NCBI GenBank assembly: GCA_000242935.3
Contig: CP007053.1
Location: 186,001 to 250,000, forward strand
Source: Opitutaceae bacterium TAV5
GTDB taxonomy: Bacteria; Verrucomicrobiota; Verrucomicrobiia; Opitutales; Opitutaceae
Length of the DNA stretch: 64,000 nt
Direction: 5' to 3'
The translations under genes were made by a program, and so were the position numbers. Below are positions 19,463-29,700 of the stretch, in pieces. Within the stretch, counting starts at the first letter, position 1. Each line of letters opens with the position of its first letter. Under the pieces are notes generated by a model. That model did not search any database. It had not been told where the DNA came from and worked only from the letters and a program-made list of their open reading frames with translations.

Positions 19463-20236
19463 TTATCTGAAACGGCGAACGACGGGGATGATCAGAAGGG
19501 ATCCAATCCCGACGAGGAAGGCCGTGATGGAGGGCTCGGGAACCACGGCAGTGGCGATTTGAAACCCGTTCAGGAAACCCTCTTTGTCTCCTGCTGAGTT
19601 GGTAATCTCGAAGGAAAAGATACCGTCCGGGTTTGTTTTAACAATGTTGCTTGTTCCTGCCACACCCAGACCGGTGTTTTCTGTGTATGCTGCAGCGGAA
19701 CCCACCGTATAATCGATTGTAGACCAAGAAGTGGATACAGTGCCTGTCACAGTAGTGATTTCGACGCTACTGGTCTTGGCGGTGTCCAATGCATAGAAGA
19801 ACACTTCGTAGGCGGTGTTGGCGTTCAACCCGGAGAAGGTAATCGTCAGGGTGGAGCTTGATGCGCCCGCTGCCTTGCTGGCGATGAAAACATCGCGATA
19901 AAGATTGATGTAGTGAAAATCGGATGAAAATCCTGTCGTATTCCGGTCTCGCACAACGATGGTACCGCTATCCGACGTTAAGGAGACAGTCACTTTCCCA
20001 TTCTCTGTCACAAACGGATCAGATATTGGAAACTCTTTGGAAAATCCTGATGTGGACAGCCAATTCGTCCATCCCGACTGTCCGAACCGATTGTCGCCAC
20101 TGAAATCCACGCTGATGAATGGATCTTCACTCGCATGGAGAACGCTTAGGAGAGAACCGAAAAGGGTAATCCCGACAAGATTTCTCAAGAACGAAGGGAC
20201 GCGATGCGAAGCAAGATGCTGTGTTTGTGTGTTCAT
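19463..20236 (-). CDS. PEP-CTERM sorted surface protein (module 1)
   Basis: 257 residues. An N-terminal export signal (LRNLVGITLFGSLLSVLHAS), a Ser/Thr-rich beta-sandwich body, and a C-terminal sorting tag: VVPEPSITAFLVGIGSLLII followed by PVVRRFR. This is the Pro-Glu-Pro motif, hydrophobic helix and basic end that define PEP-CTERM proteins processed by exosortase. The body resembles discoidin-like or adhesion domains and is probably glycan-facing. The gene lies between the module's pseudopilin and its laminin-G-like protein. Confidence 0.88.
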   Translation of the reverse strand: MNTQTQHLASHRVPSFLRNLVGITLFGSLLSVLHASEDPFISVDFSGDNRFGQSGWTNWLSTSGFSKEFPISDPFVTENGKVTVSLTSDSGTIVVRDRNTTGFSSDFHYINLYRDVFIASKAAGASSSTLTITFSGLNANTAYEVFFYALDTAKTSSVEITTVTGTVSTSWSTIDYTVGSAAAYTENTGLGVAGTSNIVKTNPDGIFSFEITNSAGDKEGFLNGFQIATAVVPEPSITAFLVGIGSLLIIPVVRRFR

Positions 20237-20282
20237 TGTATCTATCTGATTATATTTGGATTACAGTTAATGATAAAATAAA

Positions 20283-21152
20283 TCATAGAGGTTTGAGGTG
20301 TTGGTCTTTGGTTTTCATGAGGTAGTAATTGAGGCCGTTGAGGGGCAGAGACTCGACGTGGCCGTCCAGAAACAAAACATTGTCCTTTTCTCCCTGATGC
20401 CATTGGCCGAGACGGTTTTTGTAAATATAATCGGAATTTATGATGTATGTCCCTGCGCCGGATTTCCCCCACTCGCCCGTTGCGGGATCACGAGTCGCAC
20501 GATCCATGACCAGCATCGTGAGACCAGGCATTTGAAATTGTTCCATTCTCCGGGCGATCTTCTTGGCACTACTATCGGATGCGTTGAAGATATTCATTCC
20601 ATAGGAAACCATGATGGGACCGTTGGTCTGACTAATGTCCCACTCAGGTTTTCCCGGACAGCGAAAGACGCCGTCGTAATTGATGGCTTTTTGTGAAAGC
20701 GTGTCAGTGCTTGTTGCCGTGCGTTTTTCCAGGTAAGGCTGAAGCTTGGACATCCAGTAATTATTATACCATGGAGCTAAATCCTCATCCGGGATCGGCA
20801 GTGTCTTATGTTCAGCCACATGGTTTTGCATGGCGATAGCTATCTGCCGAAGGTTGCTGACGCATGTGGCTCCGCGGGCCACCTTCCGCACTGTCGCCAT
20901 AGTGGGTATCAATATGGCCCCGAGGATTCCAATAATTACGATAACGGTAAGCAGTTCGACAAGAGTAAACGCACCGGCATTATACGTACGCCTGCCCAAC
21001 AGGATATTGGAAACGCCAGAATTCAGCAGAGGAGAGCCGGACGACCGCGACTTGACTGCTCTCCCATATATAACATCAAATAATCGAACAGGGAGCTTCT
21101 TCTCGAAATCGACACGGTAATTACGATCAGGGGATTCAGGGTATGATTGCAT
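20283..21152 (-). CDS. Pseudopilin-like protein with prepilin N-terminus (module 1)
   Basis: 289 residues. The type IV prepilin signature GAFTLVELLTVIVIIGILGAI is present with Gly-1, Phe+1 and Glu+5, and the C-terminus carries the tail DNVLFLDGHV of H-X9-DG-type proteins (here with ten residues between His and DG). Only this one has a leader of about 60 residues before the cleavage site; a non-ATG internal start may be the true one. The middle has two cysteines (C..., CPGKPEW). It probably sits in the inner membrane or periplasm after prepilin peptidase processing; its work is unknown. First gene after the LacI regulator. Confidence 0.85.
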   Translation of the reverse strand: MQSYPESPDRNYRVDFEKKLPVRLFDVIYGRAVKSRSSGSPLLNSGVSNILLGRRTYNAGAFTLVELLTVIVIIGILGAILIPTMATVRKVARGATCVSNLRQIAIAMQNHVAEHKTLPIPDEDLAPWYNNYWMSKLQPYLEKRTATSTDTLSQKAINYDGVFRCPGKPEWDISQTNGPIMVSYGMNIFNASDSSAKKIARRMEQFQMPGLTMLVMDRATRDPATGEWGKSGAGTYIINSDYIYKNRLGQWHQGEKDNVLFLDGHVESLPLNGLNYYLMKTKDQHLKPL

Positions 21153-21212
21153 GGACTTTGATGATTAACGGGTTAGGGTAAGAAGGACGGCATGCGACAT
21201 TTGACTCTCAAG

Positions 21213-22313
21213 TCATTGAATATTGACCGCGCCGACCGACTGCCTCTCCACGATGTTGCCGCGAACGAGGCGAACAGAGGTATCCTGACGGTGGGCGGGA
21301 TTCTCGATGAGGTGAAACAGGTCGAAGGCGGCGGCCTTCGATTGGGCGGCGAAACTCACGTCATAGCTGGTGAGCATCGGATCGAGCACGGTGCAAAGCG
21401 GCTCCATATTATCAAAACCCACCACGCTCACGTCCTGCGGAACGCGCAACCCGTGCCGGGCGAGAGCACGATACAGGCCATGCGCCATCCAATCGTTGGC
21501 GGTCACGATGGCGGTGGGACGCTGCCTGGCCGGACGGCTGAACAATTGTGCCACCTCATTCTCAAGATTGGGCGGGGTTGCCTCTGGAGCCGCCAGCCCA
21601 TTTTTAGAATCTCCATTCTCCGCCCGGCGCATGATGACGAGGGACGGATCGTAGGCTTCCTTTTGGCGCAAATAGCCCTCCACTCCCTGCTCCCGCGTGA
21701 TGAACTGGGGATGCGTGGCGTTGGTGCAGACAAATCCGATGCGGCGATGTCCGCGCTGCCACAAATAATCGGCCACAAGCCAGCCCGAACCATGGCTGTC
21801 AGGGGCCACTTGGGGGAAAGCCACGCCGGGAGCGTTCATGCCAATGAACACGACAGGAAGGTCGGCCGGGAGTTTTTTGACAAAAGCCGGGACGGACTGC
21901 GTGGATTTGACGAGCAGTCCGTCGATTTTTTGCTCCGCCACGCAACGCGGCAATTCGTTGTCGTCGGCGGAAAGTTCGATCAGCGCGTGCAGTCCGTTCT
22001 GCTGGCAGGCCTGCTCCACCCCGACGGTGTAGGCGGCGAACAGCGGATGGTTCGTCCATGCCTGCCCTGCTCCTGCGAATACCATGCCGATGTTGCCCGT
22101 GCGGTCCCCGGCGCCGAGCTTGCGCGCCATGAGGGGCTTGGGGGCGGGGAGGTGTTTTTTGTAACCGAGCTTCGAGATCGCGCGCTGCACCGAGTCCAGG
22201 TTGTCGGGGCTGATGTTGGTCGCGCCGTTCAACACGCGGCTCACCGTGCCGACGGAGACTCCGGCGTGACGGGCGATATCTGTGACAGTGGCTGTGGCTG
22301 TTGAACGACTCAT
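21213..22313 (-). CDS. LacI-family transcriptional regulator
   Basis: 366 residues from MSRSTATATVTDIARHAGVS. Helix-turn-helix TVTDIARHAGVSVGTVSRVL at the N-terminus, the hinge helix ISKLGYKKHLPAP, then a periplasmic-binding-type sugar sensor (GNIGMVFAGAG, DGLLVKST, RRIGFVCTNATHPQF, TAIVTANDWMAHGLYRAL, VVGFDNMEP). The start at 22313 is chosen over an open extension of 53 residues because it places the HTH normally. It lies 60 bases upstream of the module-1 pseudopilin on the same strand and likely controls that module, and itself through the palindrome at 22324. Confidence 0.92.
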   Translation of the reverse strand: MSRSTATATVTDIARHAGVSVGTVSRVLNGATNISPDNLDSVQRAISKLGYKKHLPAPKPLMARKLGAGDRTGNIGMVFAGAGQAWTNHPLFAAYTVGVEQACQQNGLHALIELSADDNELPRCVAEQKIDGLLVKSTQSVPAFVKKLPADLPVVFIGMNAPGVAFPQVAPDSHGSGWLVADYLWQRGHRRIGFVCTNATHPQFITREQGVEGYLRQKEAYDPSLVIMRRAENGDSKNGLAAPEATPPNLENEVAQLFSRPARQRPTAIVTANDWMAHGLYRALARHGLRVPQDVSVVGFDNMEPLCTVLDPMLTSYDVSFAAQSKAAAFDLFHLIENPAHRQDTSVRLVRGNIVERQSVGAVNIQ

Positions 22314-22633
22314 TGAATTTTTATTGAATATTTCAAAATCGTTCAACGGACGGTTTGTCAACCCCCGTTTGAGCAAATTTGTCCACAATGTGGCCTTCGG
22401 ATGCCGCAGGGCCTCTGATGATGGCAGGGAGCATCGCCACGATCCCCTCCTCCCGATGGCCTGTTTAGCCAATCGCTATTCGAATCCGGATCGGCGGATT
22501 TCCCGCCATGGCGCAACATGGTTACCCCTCAGAATCGGAACCGCTGCGGGAAACTACCGAAGCGTAAACAAGCACGCGTATCACCGATTCCATGCCAAAA
22601 CATAACGCGAACCTGGCCTGCCTCCGGTTTCCT
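22314..22633. promoter_or_regulatory. Spacer between heparinase-like lyase and LacI gene, with operator-like palindrome
   Basis: A 320-base spacer. Directly before the LacI start is an AT-rich stretch with TTGAA-tat-TTCAA at 22324-22336 and further TTGAAT and GTTCAAC half-sites, a likely autoregulatory operator for the LacI protein. The remaining 250 bases are GC-rich and show nothing I can name. Confidence 0.4.
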
Positions 22634-25351
22634 TCAGCGCACCGGTGACAGGCTGGTCGTGAACGTCGCTTCGCGGACTCGCTCTTCCTTTTCAATGTAG
22701 AAACCTGCGCGGCTGGCAGGACGCGGCGTGTCCGGCGAATCGCTCTGGTAAACGGTGAACCGGCCGGCTGTCGCGAACCGCACCTGCATTCGCAGGCCGT
22801 CCGCAAATTCCATGACAAACTCGGCGCTCCCGTCAAAACGGGCCGCGCGGACGTTGCTCCAGTGGGCAAATGCCGCCGGGCGCTCTTTCGCAAACGCAGC
22901 AGACGAGACCGGCGCAAAGCTTTCCGGCAGCAGCACCTTGCCCTGCAGATGCAGCACAAGTCCCAGCGCAGCGCCGTTCGCATCCGTGTCTTTCAACGCG
23001 ACCGTGACCTCGTCGATCAGTCGCTCTCCCTCAATCCGCAAGGTGCGGCGGGCGCGCGCGTCGGAACGGTAATCGGGCTGCTCCGCTGTCATTATGCCGC
23101 GATCGACATCGAACACTGTCAGTTCGCCCGGTCTCCACGGCTCCTGGCCGTTTCCGTTGATGAGAGGCACGTTGTGGTTGAGCCCCTTGGTGAAATACTC
23201 GCGGTGCAGCGGAGACGCATAACCCACCGTGCCCGGATCGTGAGTGACATCCACACCGTCGAACGACGCCGACCAGTTCAGCGCCTCCGCCTGCGCATGC
23301 GAACGCGCCAGTTGCCCATAGTGGAAAAACACCTGCCATGGACCCTTTTTCAGGAGAGCGAAACGGGAGCCGTCCATGCGCTGCGAGACGACCGGAGGAA
23401 AATCATCCTGCGGTTGTGGCGCAGGCGTCTCGCCCGCTTCCGACGTGGCACGGGCATCCTTGCCCGTGAGCGCTGCCTCTCCGTCTCCGCGTGGCGCGGG
23501 CTTTTTCTGCCAGACGCCCGCCTCTGCCCTGCCATCGGCAGAACTCTCCGCCCGATCCTCGGAAAGCGGGCGGGACGCCCGCGCCACACTGGCAACCGCC
23601 GCCGGCGGATCGACCAGTGTATCCCATGAGCGTACATCCGATGCCTGCGCCAGCCCGGCCGCGGTCGGCAGCACCCGGTAACCGTCGCGTATCCAGATCG
23701 AAGGTACGCGGGGTCGTCCGGTGGAGTCGGCCGGATTGGGCAGCGTATTGTCGGAAAAACGGATCGCGAGCGGAGCGAGCAACAGGTTTTGCACGATCGC
23801 CGCCTCGTCGCGCAACGCGTCGCGGTGGCCGAGCAGGCCGGCAAAGACGAGCAGCGGATGCACGGCATGCACGATGTAGTCGTTGTAACCCATCGACTGC
23901 TCGTACCAGAACCAGTCGCTGGTGACGCCGCGCTGCAACTGCGCACGCAGGCCGAACTCGCCGTCGATCTCGCGGCGCCACATTTCCTCGTCGCTGAAGA
24001 GCAACGCCACATGCGCCGCCGCCGAGCGGTGCCAGGTGGCGATGTTGTGAATCACCTGAAACGACCCGTCGAGCAACTCGACCTGCGGGCGGAAGAGGTT
24101 GTCCAGCCAGGATTGCCGGCGCGCCTCGTCGATCCGTCCGGCAAGCAGGCGCGCGGTGTCCACGAGGCGAATCAGCCAGATCGCTTCTTCCAGGCTCTGC
24201 CCACCCATGCGGGCGCCGTTTTTCAGCGACCAGCCGAGATAGTTGGCCGCGTAGAAATCGAGCTGCGCCGCCGCCCAGTCCGCATAACGCTCCTCGCCGG
24301 TGAGCCGCCAGAGCCGGGCCGCGGTGTTGGCCATGCCGATATGACGGCCGCGAAAGCCGTAAACCCAGCCACCCATGATGCCGGGCGTCACGCTCACGTC
24401 GTGGCCGGTGCGGCTTTTGATCGTCGGCGTCTGCTCTCCGGGAATCGCGTCGGTCCACTCGAGGAACGAACCGTCTTCCGGATCGACAAACGCGTGCCAC
24501 CAGCCGGCGCGCCACTCCGCGCGGTCGCGATGGCGCGCGATCCACGCATCGGCTTTCGCCTTTTCGTCCGCCAGCCACGTCCGCCAGGCCGCGTCTTCGG
24601 TCACACGGCGTCGGGCTCCCTCCCAGTCCTCGCGTGGCACGCGATAGGGCGAGCCGTCGGGCTGCAATAGCTTGAATCCGGCAAACGCCTTTTCGGGCGA
24701 CGGCTTCGGAAAGGCCGGCAGATCTTCGGCATTGGCCAGCCAGGTCGGCCTCGCCCGGTTCACCGCCGGCGCGATGTCGGCGGCGGACACCTCCCGCAGA
24801 TCGAAATCGTCGAGCCAGGCGACGATTTGCGCCTGGTTGAATGAGTGGATGCGGATCGCCATCGATGCTGTTTTTTCCGGAGCGATGGCCGGCAGGACGC
24901 GCCGCGCCCAGCCTTCGCCCTGCGCCGGGATCAGCCGGTAAAATCGCTCCGGCGGCAACAGGCGTTTCCCGCCGTCGTCATAAAAAACCAGATACACTCC
25001 AAGTCCCTCGCCTTCCCGGGTGTTGCCCCAAAAACTCAATTCGTAACCGGCGCCCGGCCGCGCCGGGATTTTTTCCGAAAACAGGTCGCTGCCATCCGTC
25101 GTCGAGCGATCTTCCACGAGCAGGCCGAACCGACCGGTGCGGGCGGCGGCCGGCGATGCCTGGCTTCTGCCCTTGTCCGAAGCGTTCGCCTGCCAGCCCG
25201 TCAGCCCGTCCTCGAAACCCGGATTGGCCAGCAACGGGGACGCGGCGGTCCCGACGGGCTGCGCAAGAAGAACGGTAACCGGACAGAGAGACAGGATGAG
25301 GAGTGTGAGCAAAAACCGGAAGGCGCGGACGGGAGGCAGGGGAGATTTCAT
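22634..25351 (-). CDS. Secreted alginate lyase/heparinase II-III-like polysaccharide lyase
   Basis: 905 residues. Signal peptide (FLLTLLILSLCPVTVLLAQP), an N-terminal jelly-roll binding domain (NPGFEDGLTGWQANA to about 185), an alpha/alpha toroid (about 230-560) with the lyase residues in VIHNIATWHRSAAAHVALL (Asn, His) and SMGYNDYIVHAVHPLL (Tyr), and a C-terminal beta-sandwich (about 680-905, including DVTHDPGTVGYASPLHREY). Uronate-containing glycans are the likely substrates. Residues about 588-645 are an insert encoded by a REP-like element (23416-23587) between the two catalytic-fold domains; the frame is kept. Codirectional with the GntR/LacI-type regulator upstream. Confidence 0.82.
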   Translation of the reverse strand: MKSPLPPVRAFRFLLTLLILSLCPVTVLLAQPVGTAASPLLANPGFEDGLTGWQANASDKGRSQASPAAARTGRFGLLVEDRSTTDGSDLFSEKIPARPGAGYELSFWGNTREGEGLGVYLVFYDDGGKRLLPPERFYRLIPAQGEGWARRVLPAIAPEKTASMAIRIHSFNQAQIVAWLDDFDLREVSAADIAPAVNRARPTWLANAEDLPAFPKPSPEKAFAGFKLLQPDGSPYRVPREDWEGARRRVTEDAAWRTWLADEKAKADAWIARHRDRAEWRAGWWHAFVDPEDGSFLEWTDAIPGEQTPTIKSRTGHDVSVTPGIMGGWVYGFRGRHIGMANTAARLWRLTGEERYADWAAAQLDFYAANYLGWSLKNGARMGGQSLEEAIWLIRLVDTARLLAGRIDEARRQSWLDNLFRPQVELLDGSFQVIHNIATWHRSAAAHVALLFSDEEMWRREIDGEFGLRAQLQRGVTSDWFWYEQSMGYNDYIVHAVHPLLVFAGLLGHRDALRDEAAIVQNLLLAPLAIRFSDNTLPNPADSTGRPRVPSIWIRDGYRVLPTAAGLAQASDVRSWDTLVDPPAAVASVARASRPLSEDRAESSADGRAEAGVWQKKPAPRGDGEAALTGKDARATSEAGETPAPQPQDDFPPVVSQRMDGSRFALLKKGPWQVFFHYGQLARSHAQAEALNWSASFDGVDVTHDPGTVGYASPLHREYFTKGLNHNVPLINGNGQEPWRPGELTVFDVDRGIMTAEQPDYRSDARARRTLRIEGERLIDEVTVALKDTDANGAALGLVLHLQGKVLLPESFAPVSSAAFAKERPAAFAHWSNVRAARFDGSAEFVMEFADGLRMQVRFATAGRFTVYQSDSPDTPRPASRAGFYIEKEERVREATFTTSLSPVR
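23416..23587. repeat. REPIN-like element inside the heparinase-like reading frame
   Basis: Outer inverted pair: GTGGCGCAGGCGTCTCGCCC at 23416 onward and its inverse GCGGGACGCCCGCGCCAC ending at 23587. Between them lie CACGGGC-atcctt-GCCCGTG (23449-23468) and a third GCGGGC.../...GCCCGC hairpin (23496-23521). Decoded in frame as an Ala/Arg/Gly/Pro-rich linker. Confidence 0.8.
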
Positions 25352-25413
25352 TTTTCGATAAACACGAGGACAACACGAAGAGGAAAGGCGAAGGAAACGA
25401 GCGGGGCCTGGCG

Positions 25414-26547
25414 TCAGGTCGCCGGGGACTTGCGCCGGCGGCGCGGAGCGGACTTGCCCGGAACGGCGGTGGAGCCGCGGACGAGCAGCCGGGGGCTGAC
25501 GCGGATTTTTTGCTCGGCGCGTGCATGCTCCACCTGCGGCATCCGGATGCGGCGGATGGCCTGCTCCACGGCGAGCACACCCATCTGGTAAAAATCCTGC
25601 GCCGCCGTGGTCAGCGGCGGCGCGCTCGTAGCGCTGGCATCGATACCGTCGAATCCGGCAATCGAAAGTTCACCGGGCACGGAGATGCCTTGTGCCTGAC
25701 AGAGCCGGAGCAGTTCGAGGGCGACAAAATCGTGACTGCAACAGATTGCCGTCGCACGGGGCGACTCCTCCCGAAACCGCGCGAACAGCGCGGCGAGCGC
25801 CTCATCGCTGTCACCGGCCGGCAATTCGTAAACGTGGTGCCGTGACTTCTGGCCGAACAGACGAAAGGCCGCGTAGTCGAAACCCTCGCGCCGCTGCACG
25901 AGGCTGTCGTGTGCAAGATGACGGGTGAAATAAGCGATGTCCCGGTGGCCAAGGTCGAAGAGATGCTGCACGAGCAGCCCCATGCCCTGCTGGTTGTCGA
26001 TGCCCACGAAATCGAACGGGCCGAGATCGAGATCGTTGACCACCACCGGCACGCCCCGCGTCACGAATTGCCCGAGGATGTCGGCACAGTGGCTGTCGGC
26101 ATGGGGCCAGATGACAATGCCCTGGTGACGCCCCTCGCTCCTCAGCAGCTCCAGAAGCTGTTCGCGTTGCTGGGTACCGTCGGTGGAAAGGAAGGGGATG
26201 AACCCCGCCTTCGCCGGTTCGCAGGTGTCGTGCGCGGCCTCGATGAGGTTGTGCGAGACGACCTTTTTCTGGCGCAGCGGGTGGGGGCAGAGCACCGCGA
26301 TGGAAAGCGACGCCGTCTCGTCCGGCACCGGGATGGCCACATAGAGCTTGTAACCCTCGCGACGCAGCCGGCCTTCGGCGATCAGGCAGGCGAGGGCCTT
26401 GTTGACGGTAGGGCGACTGACGCCGATCGCCTCGGCGAAATCGCGCTCCGAGGGGAGACGGTCACCGGGCCGGAGCCCATGCGATTCGATATAGGCCAGC
26501 GCCTTGCTGGTCACCTGCTGGTATTTGAAAGGAGCGAGATCGGTCAT
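25414..26547 (-). CDS. GntR-HTH/LacI-sensor transcriptional regulator (AraR-like)
   Basis: 377 residues from MTDLAPFKYQQVTSKALAYI. A GntR winged helix at the N-terminus (LRPGDRLPSERDFAEAIGVS, RPTVNKALACLIAEGRLRR) is joined to a LacI-type periplasmic-binding sensor (GIVIWPHADSH, FDFVGIDNQQGM, RDIAYFTRHL, ATAICCSHDFVALELLRL, IAGFDGIDA). This is the AraR architecture, in which sugar binding releases DNA. The start at 26547 is taken because 18 residues upstream are atypical. Divergent from the GH38 alpha-mannosidase and upstream of the heparinase-like lyase; it likely recognises the TTTTGGT-type sites at 26740, 30212 and 30305. Confidence 0.88.
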   Translation of the reverse strand: MTDLAPFKYQQVTSKALAYIESHGLRPGDRLPSERDFAEAIGVSRPTVNKALACLIAEGRLRREGYKLYVAIPVPDETASLSIAVLCPHPLRQKKVVSHNLIEAAHDTCEPAKAGFIPFLSTDGTQQREQLLELLRSEGRHQGIVIWPHADSHCADILGQFVTRGVPVVVNDLDLGPFDFVGIDNQQGMGLLVQHLFDLGHRDIAYFTRHLAHDSLVQRREGFDYAAFRLFGQKSRHHVYELPAGDSDEALAALFARFREESPRATAICCSHDFVALELLRLCQAQGISVPGELSIAGFDGIDASATSAPPLTTAAQDFYQMGVLAVEQAIRRIRMPQVEHARAEQKIRVSPRLLVRGSTAVPGKSAPRRRRKSPAT

Positions 26548-26739
26548 GAGAGGGGGAAAGATCGAGGGAGAAGAGGCATTTCCGGTAAGCCAATTGGGCA
26601 AACCATTCTGCCCACGTCAAGGAACGGAAGGGGTTGCGGTGCTTTTTCTCAAGAAGAATAGCTTCATATTGGACAGCCGGATTTTTCAATTTTGAGGCAT
26701 TTTCGTTTGAAAAAGCCGAAAATACCACGATTTATTTAA

Positions 26740-26755
26740 TTTTGGTAAGTCAAAT
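26740..26755. promoter_or_regulatory. Operator-like site ahead of alpha-mannosidase
   Basis: TTTTGGTAAGTCAAAT, 20 bases before the mannosidase ATG, in the divergent spacer with the GntR/LacI regulator. Nearly the same sequence (TTTTGGTAAATCAAAT) lies upstream of the next pseudopilin gene at 30305. Confidence 0.5.
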
Positions 26756-26775
26756 AACCGAATCCCCGCCCTCAC

Positions 26776-29700
26776 ATGCTTCGCCACACCGCACTCACCC
26801 TGACCCGTATCGGGCAACTGGCGCCCCGCCTGAAGGCGCTCGTTTATCCTGAGCGGGTGCCTCTCCGTCTGGAGGTCGCCGGACCGGTCGGGCGGATCAC
26901 CCGCGAAGAAGCCGCCGGGCTGGTTTACCGGCCAGCCCGGATCGGCATGGTGCTGGAGCCTTACGGAAGCACTTTCTGGTTTCGCCTCGCCGGCGACGTC
27001 CCCGCCCGCTGGGAGGGGCGGCGGGTGGACCTGCTTTGGGCGAGCCATTCGGAAGCCACCCTCTGGCGGGACGGCCGCCCGGTGCAGGGCCTGAATTTCG
27101 AACCGGTGAGCACCACCTGCCTGCGCCCGGATGCGAAGCTCTGGGATCATGCGCCGGCCGGCGCTCCCCTCACGCTCGAGGTCGAGGTCGCCTGCAACCA
27201 GCTCAACGGCTACAACTGGCGGCAGACTCCCGGCTACAAGGACCGCTCCCCCTTCGTCGTCGAGCAGGCCGAGCTGGCCGTTTTCGATGCGGAGGCGTGG
27301 GAGTTTTACTTCGACTACCTCGTCCTTGCCGATCTCGTAAAACGCATCGACCCGAAGGCGGCGACCGCCTGGGGCGGCTATCTGCTCGCGGAACTCAACG
27401 CGGTGGTCAACGAGCTGCGTATCGATGATCGCACGACGTGGTCCGGTCCGCGCGCGCGACTCAAGGCGCTGCTCGCGCATCGCAACGGCACCTTCCAGCA
27501 CGAGATCTCGGCGGTCGGGCACGGGCATATCGACACCGCGTGGTTGTGGACGCTGGCCGAGGCGCGGCGCAAGTGCGTGCGCACCTTCACCAGCGCGCTG
27601 GCCTACGCCGAGGATTATCCGGAATACCGGTTCGTCTGCTCGCAGGCGCAGCATTACGCCTGGATGAAGGAGCAGCATCCCGGTGTATACGAGCGGATCA
27701 GGGCCGCGGCGCGCGCGGGCACCTGGGTGGTGACCGGCGGCACCTGGGTGGAGCCGGACTGCAACCTGCCGTCGGGCGAATCGCTGGTGCGGCAGTTTTT
27801 GCACGGACAACGATTTTTCCAGAAAGAGTTCGGGCAGCGGTGCCGGGTATTCTGGAATCCGGACGTGTTCGGCTACAGCGGAGCGCTGCCGCAGATCATG
27901 CGCGGGGCGGGCATCGACTATTTCCTCACGCAGAAATTGTCGTGGAACCAGTTCAACAAGCCGCTCCACCACAATTTTTACTGGGAGGGCATCGACGGCA
28001 GCCGCGTGCTCACGCACTTCCCGCCAGGCGACAGCTACAACGCCATGTGGAACGGCAAGGGCTTTCCCCTGCTCGACGTGCTGCACAGCGCGGACAACTT
28101 CAAGGACCACGACCGCACCCGCGAGAGCCTGCTGGTTTACGGCTACGGCGACGGCGGCGGCGGCCCGACCCGCGAGATGCTGGAAGTGCTCCGGCGCGTG
28201 CGCGATCTCCAGGGCGTGCCGCGCGTGGAGCAACGGACACCGGAAACCTTTTTCCGGAGGCTGGAAAAAGACCTGCGTGACGCGCCCTCGGTCACCGGCG
28301 AACTGTATTTCGAGTATCACCGCGGCACCTACACGACGCAGGCGGCGATGAAGTGCAACAACCGCAAGGCGGAGTTCCTGCTGCGCGAGATCGAGATGCT
28401 CGCCGCCGTCGCACACCGCACGGCAAGCGCAGCGGACGCGGTGCCTGCAGTGAATGCCGACCGTGCGGCGGATGCGGCTCCGGCCTGGCGGTATCCGCAA
28501 ACGGAGCTCGACCGCCTCTGGCGCGTGCTTCTGCTGAACCAGTTTCACGACATCATTCCCGGCTCGTCCATCCACGAGGTTTACGAGGAAGCAGCGGAGC
28601 AGTTCGCGGAATTCTTCGCTATGGCAGAACGCCTGAAAACGGAAGCGCTCTCCCGGATCGCAAGTAGCGCGGACACAAGTGGCGCGGGCGTCTCGCCCGC
28701 TTCCGTTTTGCACGGGCATCATGACCATGAAGTGGCACGAGCTTCCACCCCGTGTTCCGCGGACGTCCTGCCTCCTCCCGCCGCATGGCACGAGCTTCCA
28801 GCCCGTGAATTTGATGATGCGGGCATTCTTGCCCGTGATCGCAAAGAGGAATCATCTCCCCCCCTGAACGAAGCGGGCGGGACGCCCGCGCCACTCCGCC
28901 TCTTCAACCCCTGCGCCTGGGAACGCACCGCGCTTGTCGATCACCCTTCGCTTCGCTCCCCCGCCCTCGTCCGCCTGCCGGGGCTAGGTATTTTCCCCTG
29001 CAAACCGCAACGGTGGGAAGGCGTGCCGGTCACCATCAGCGCCGCGCCGGATGCCGGCGACAGTGAGGATCGCGCCGACTTCATCCTCGAAAACGGCCAG
29101 CTTCGCGCCGGTTTCACGCGCGGCGGCCAACTCGTCAGCCTCCGCGACAAGGTCAATCGCGATCGCCAGGTCATCACTCCCGACTCCCCGGCCAACCGCT
29201 TCGTCATCTACGAAGACCATCCGCACGACTACGACGCGTGGGAAGTGGACGCCTCGCATCTCGAAACCCGCGAGCCTCTCCCCGATGCAATCCGCGCGAC
29301 GCCGTTCGCCGACGAAAGCGGCCTGCGCGCCGGCATCGAATTTGTCTTCGAGTTCGGAAAATCGACCCTGCGCGAACGCGTCACGCTCCAGGCCCACGAC
29401 CGTCTCCTCCGCTGCGATTGTGTCGTCGACTGGCGCGAGCGTCACCGTTTTCTCAAGGTCGAGTTCCCCGTCCGTGTGCGGGCGCCCGAAGCGGCCTTCG
29501 AAATCCAGTTCGGCCATGTGAAGCGGCCCACCCACTTCAATACGTTGCACGACATCGCCCGCTTCGAGAGTTGCGCCCACAAGTGGTTCGATCTCAGCCA
29601 GCCCGATTACGGCGTCGCCGTCCTGAGCGAGTCCAAATATGGCTGCGCCGTCCACGGCTCGACCCTGCGCCTCTCCCTCCTGCGCGCCCCCACCTATCCC

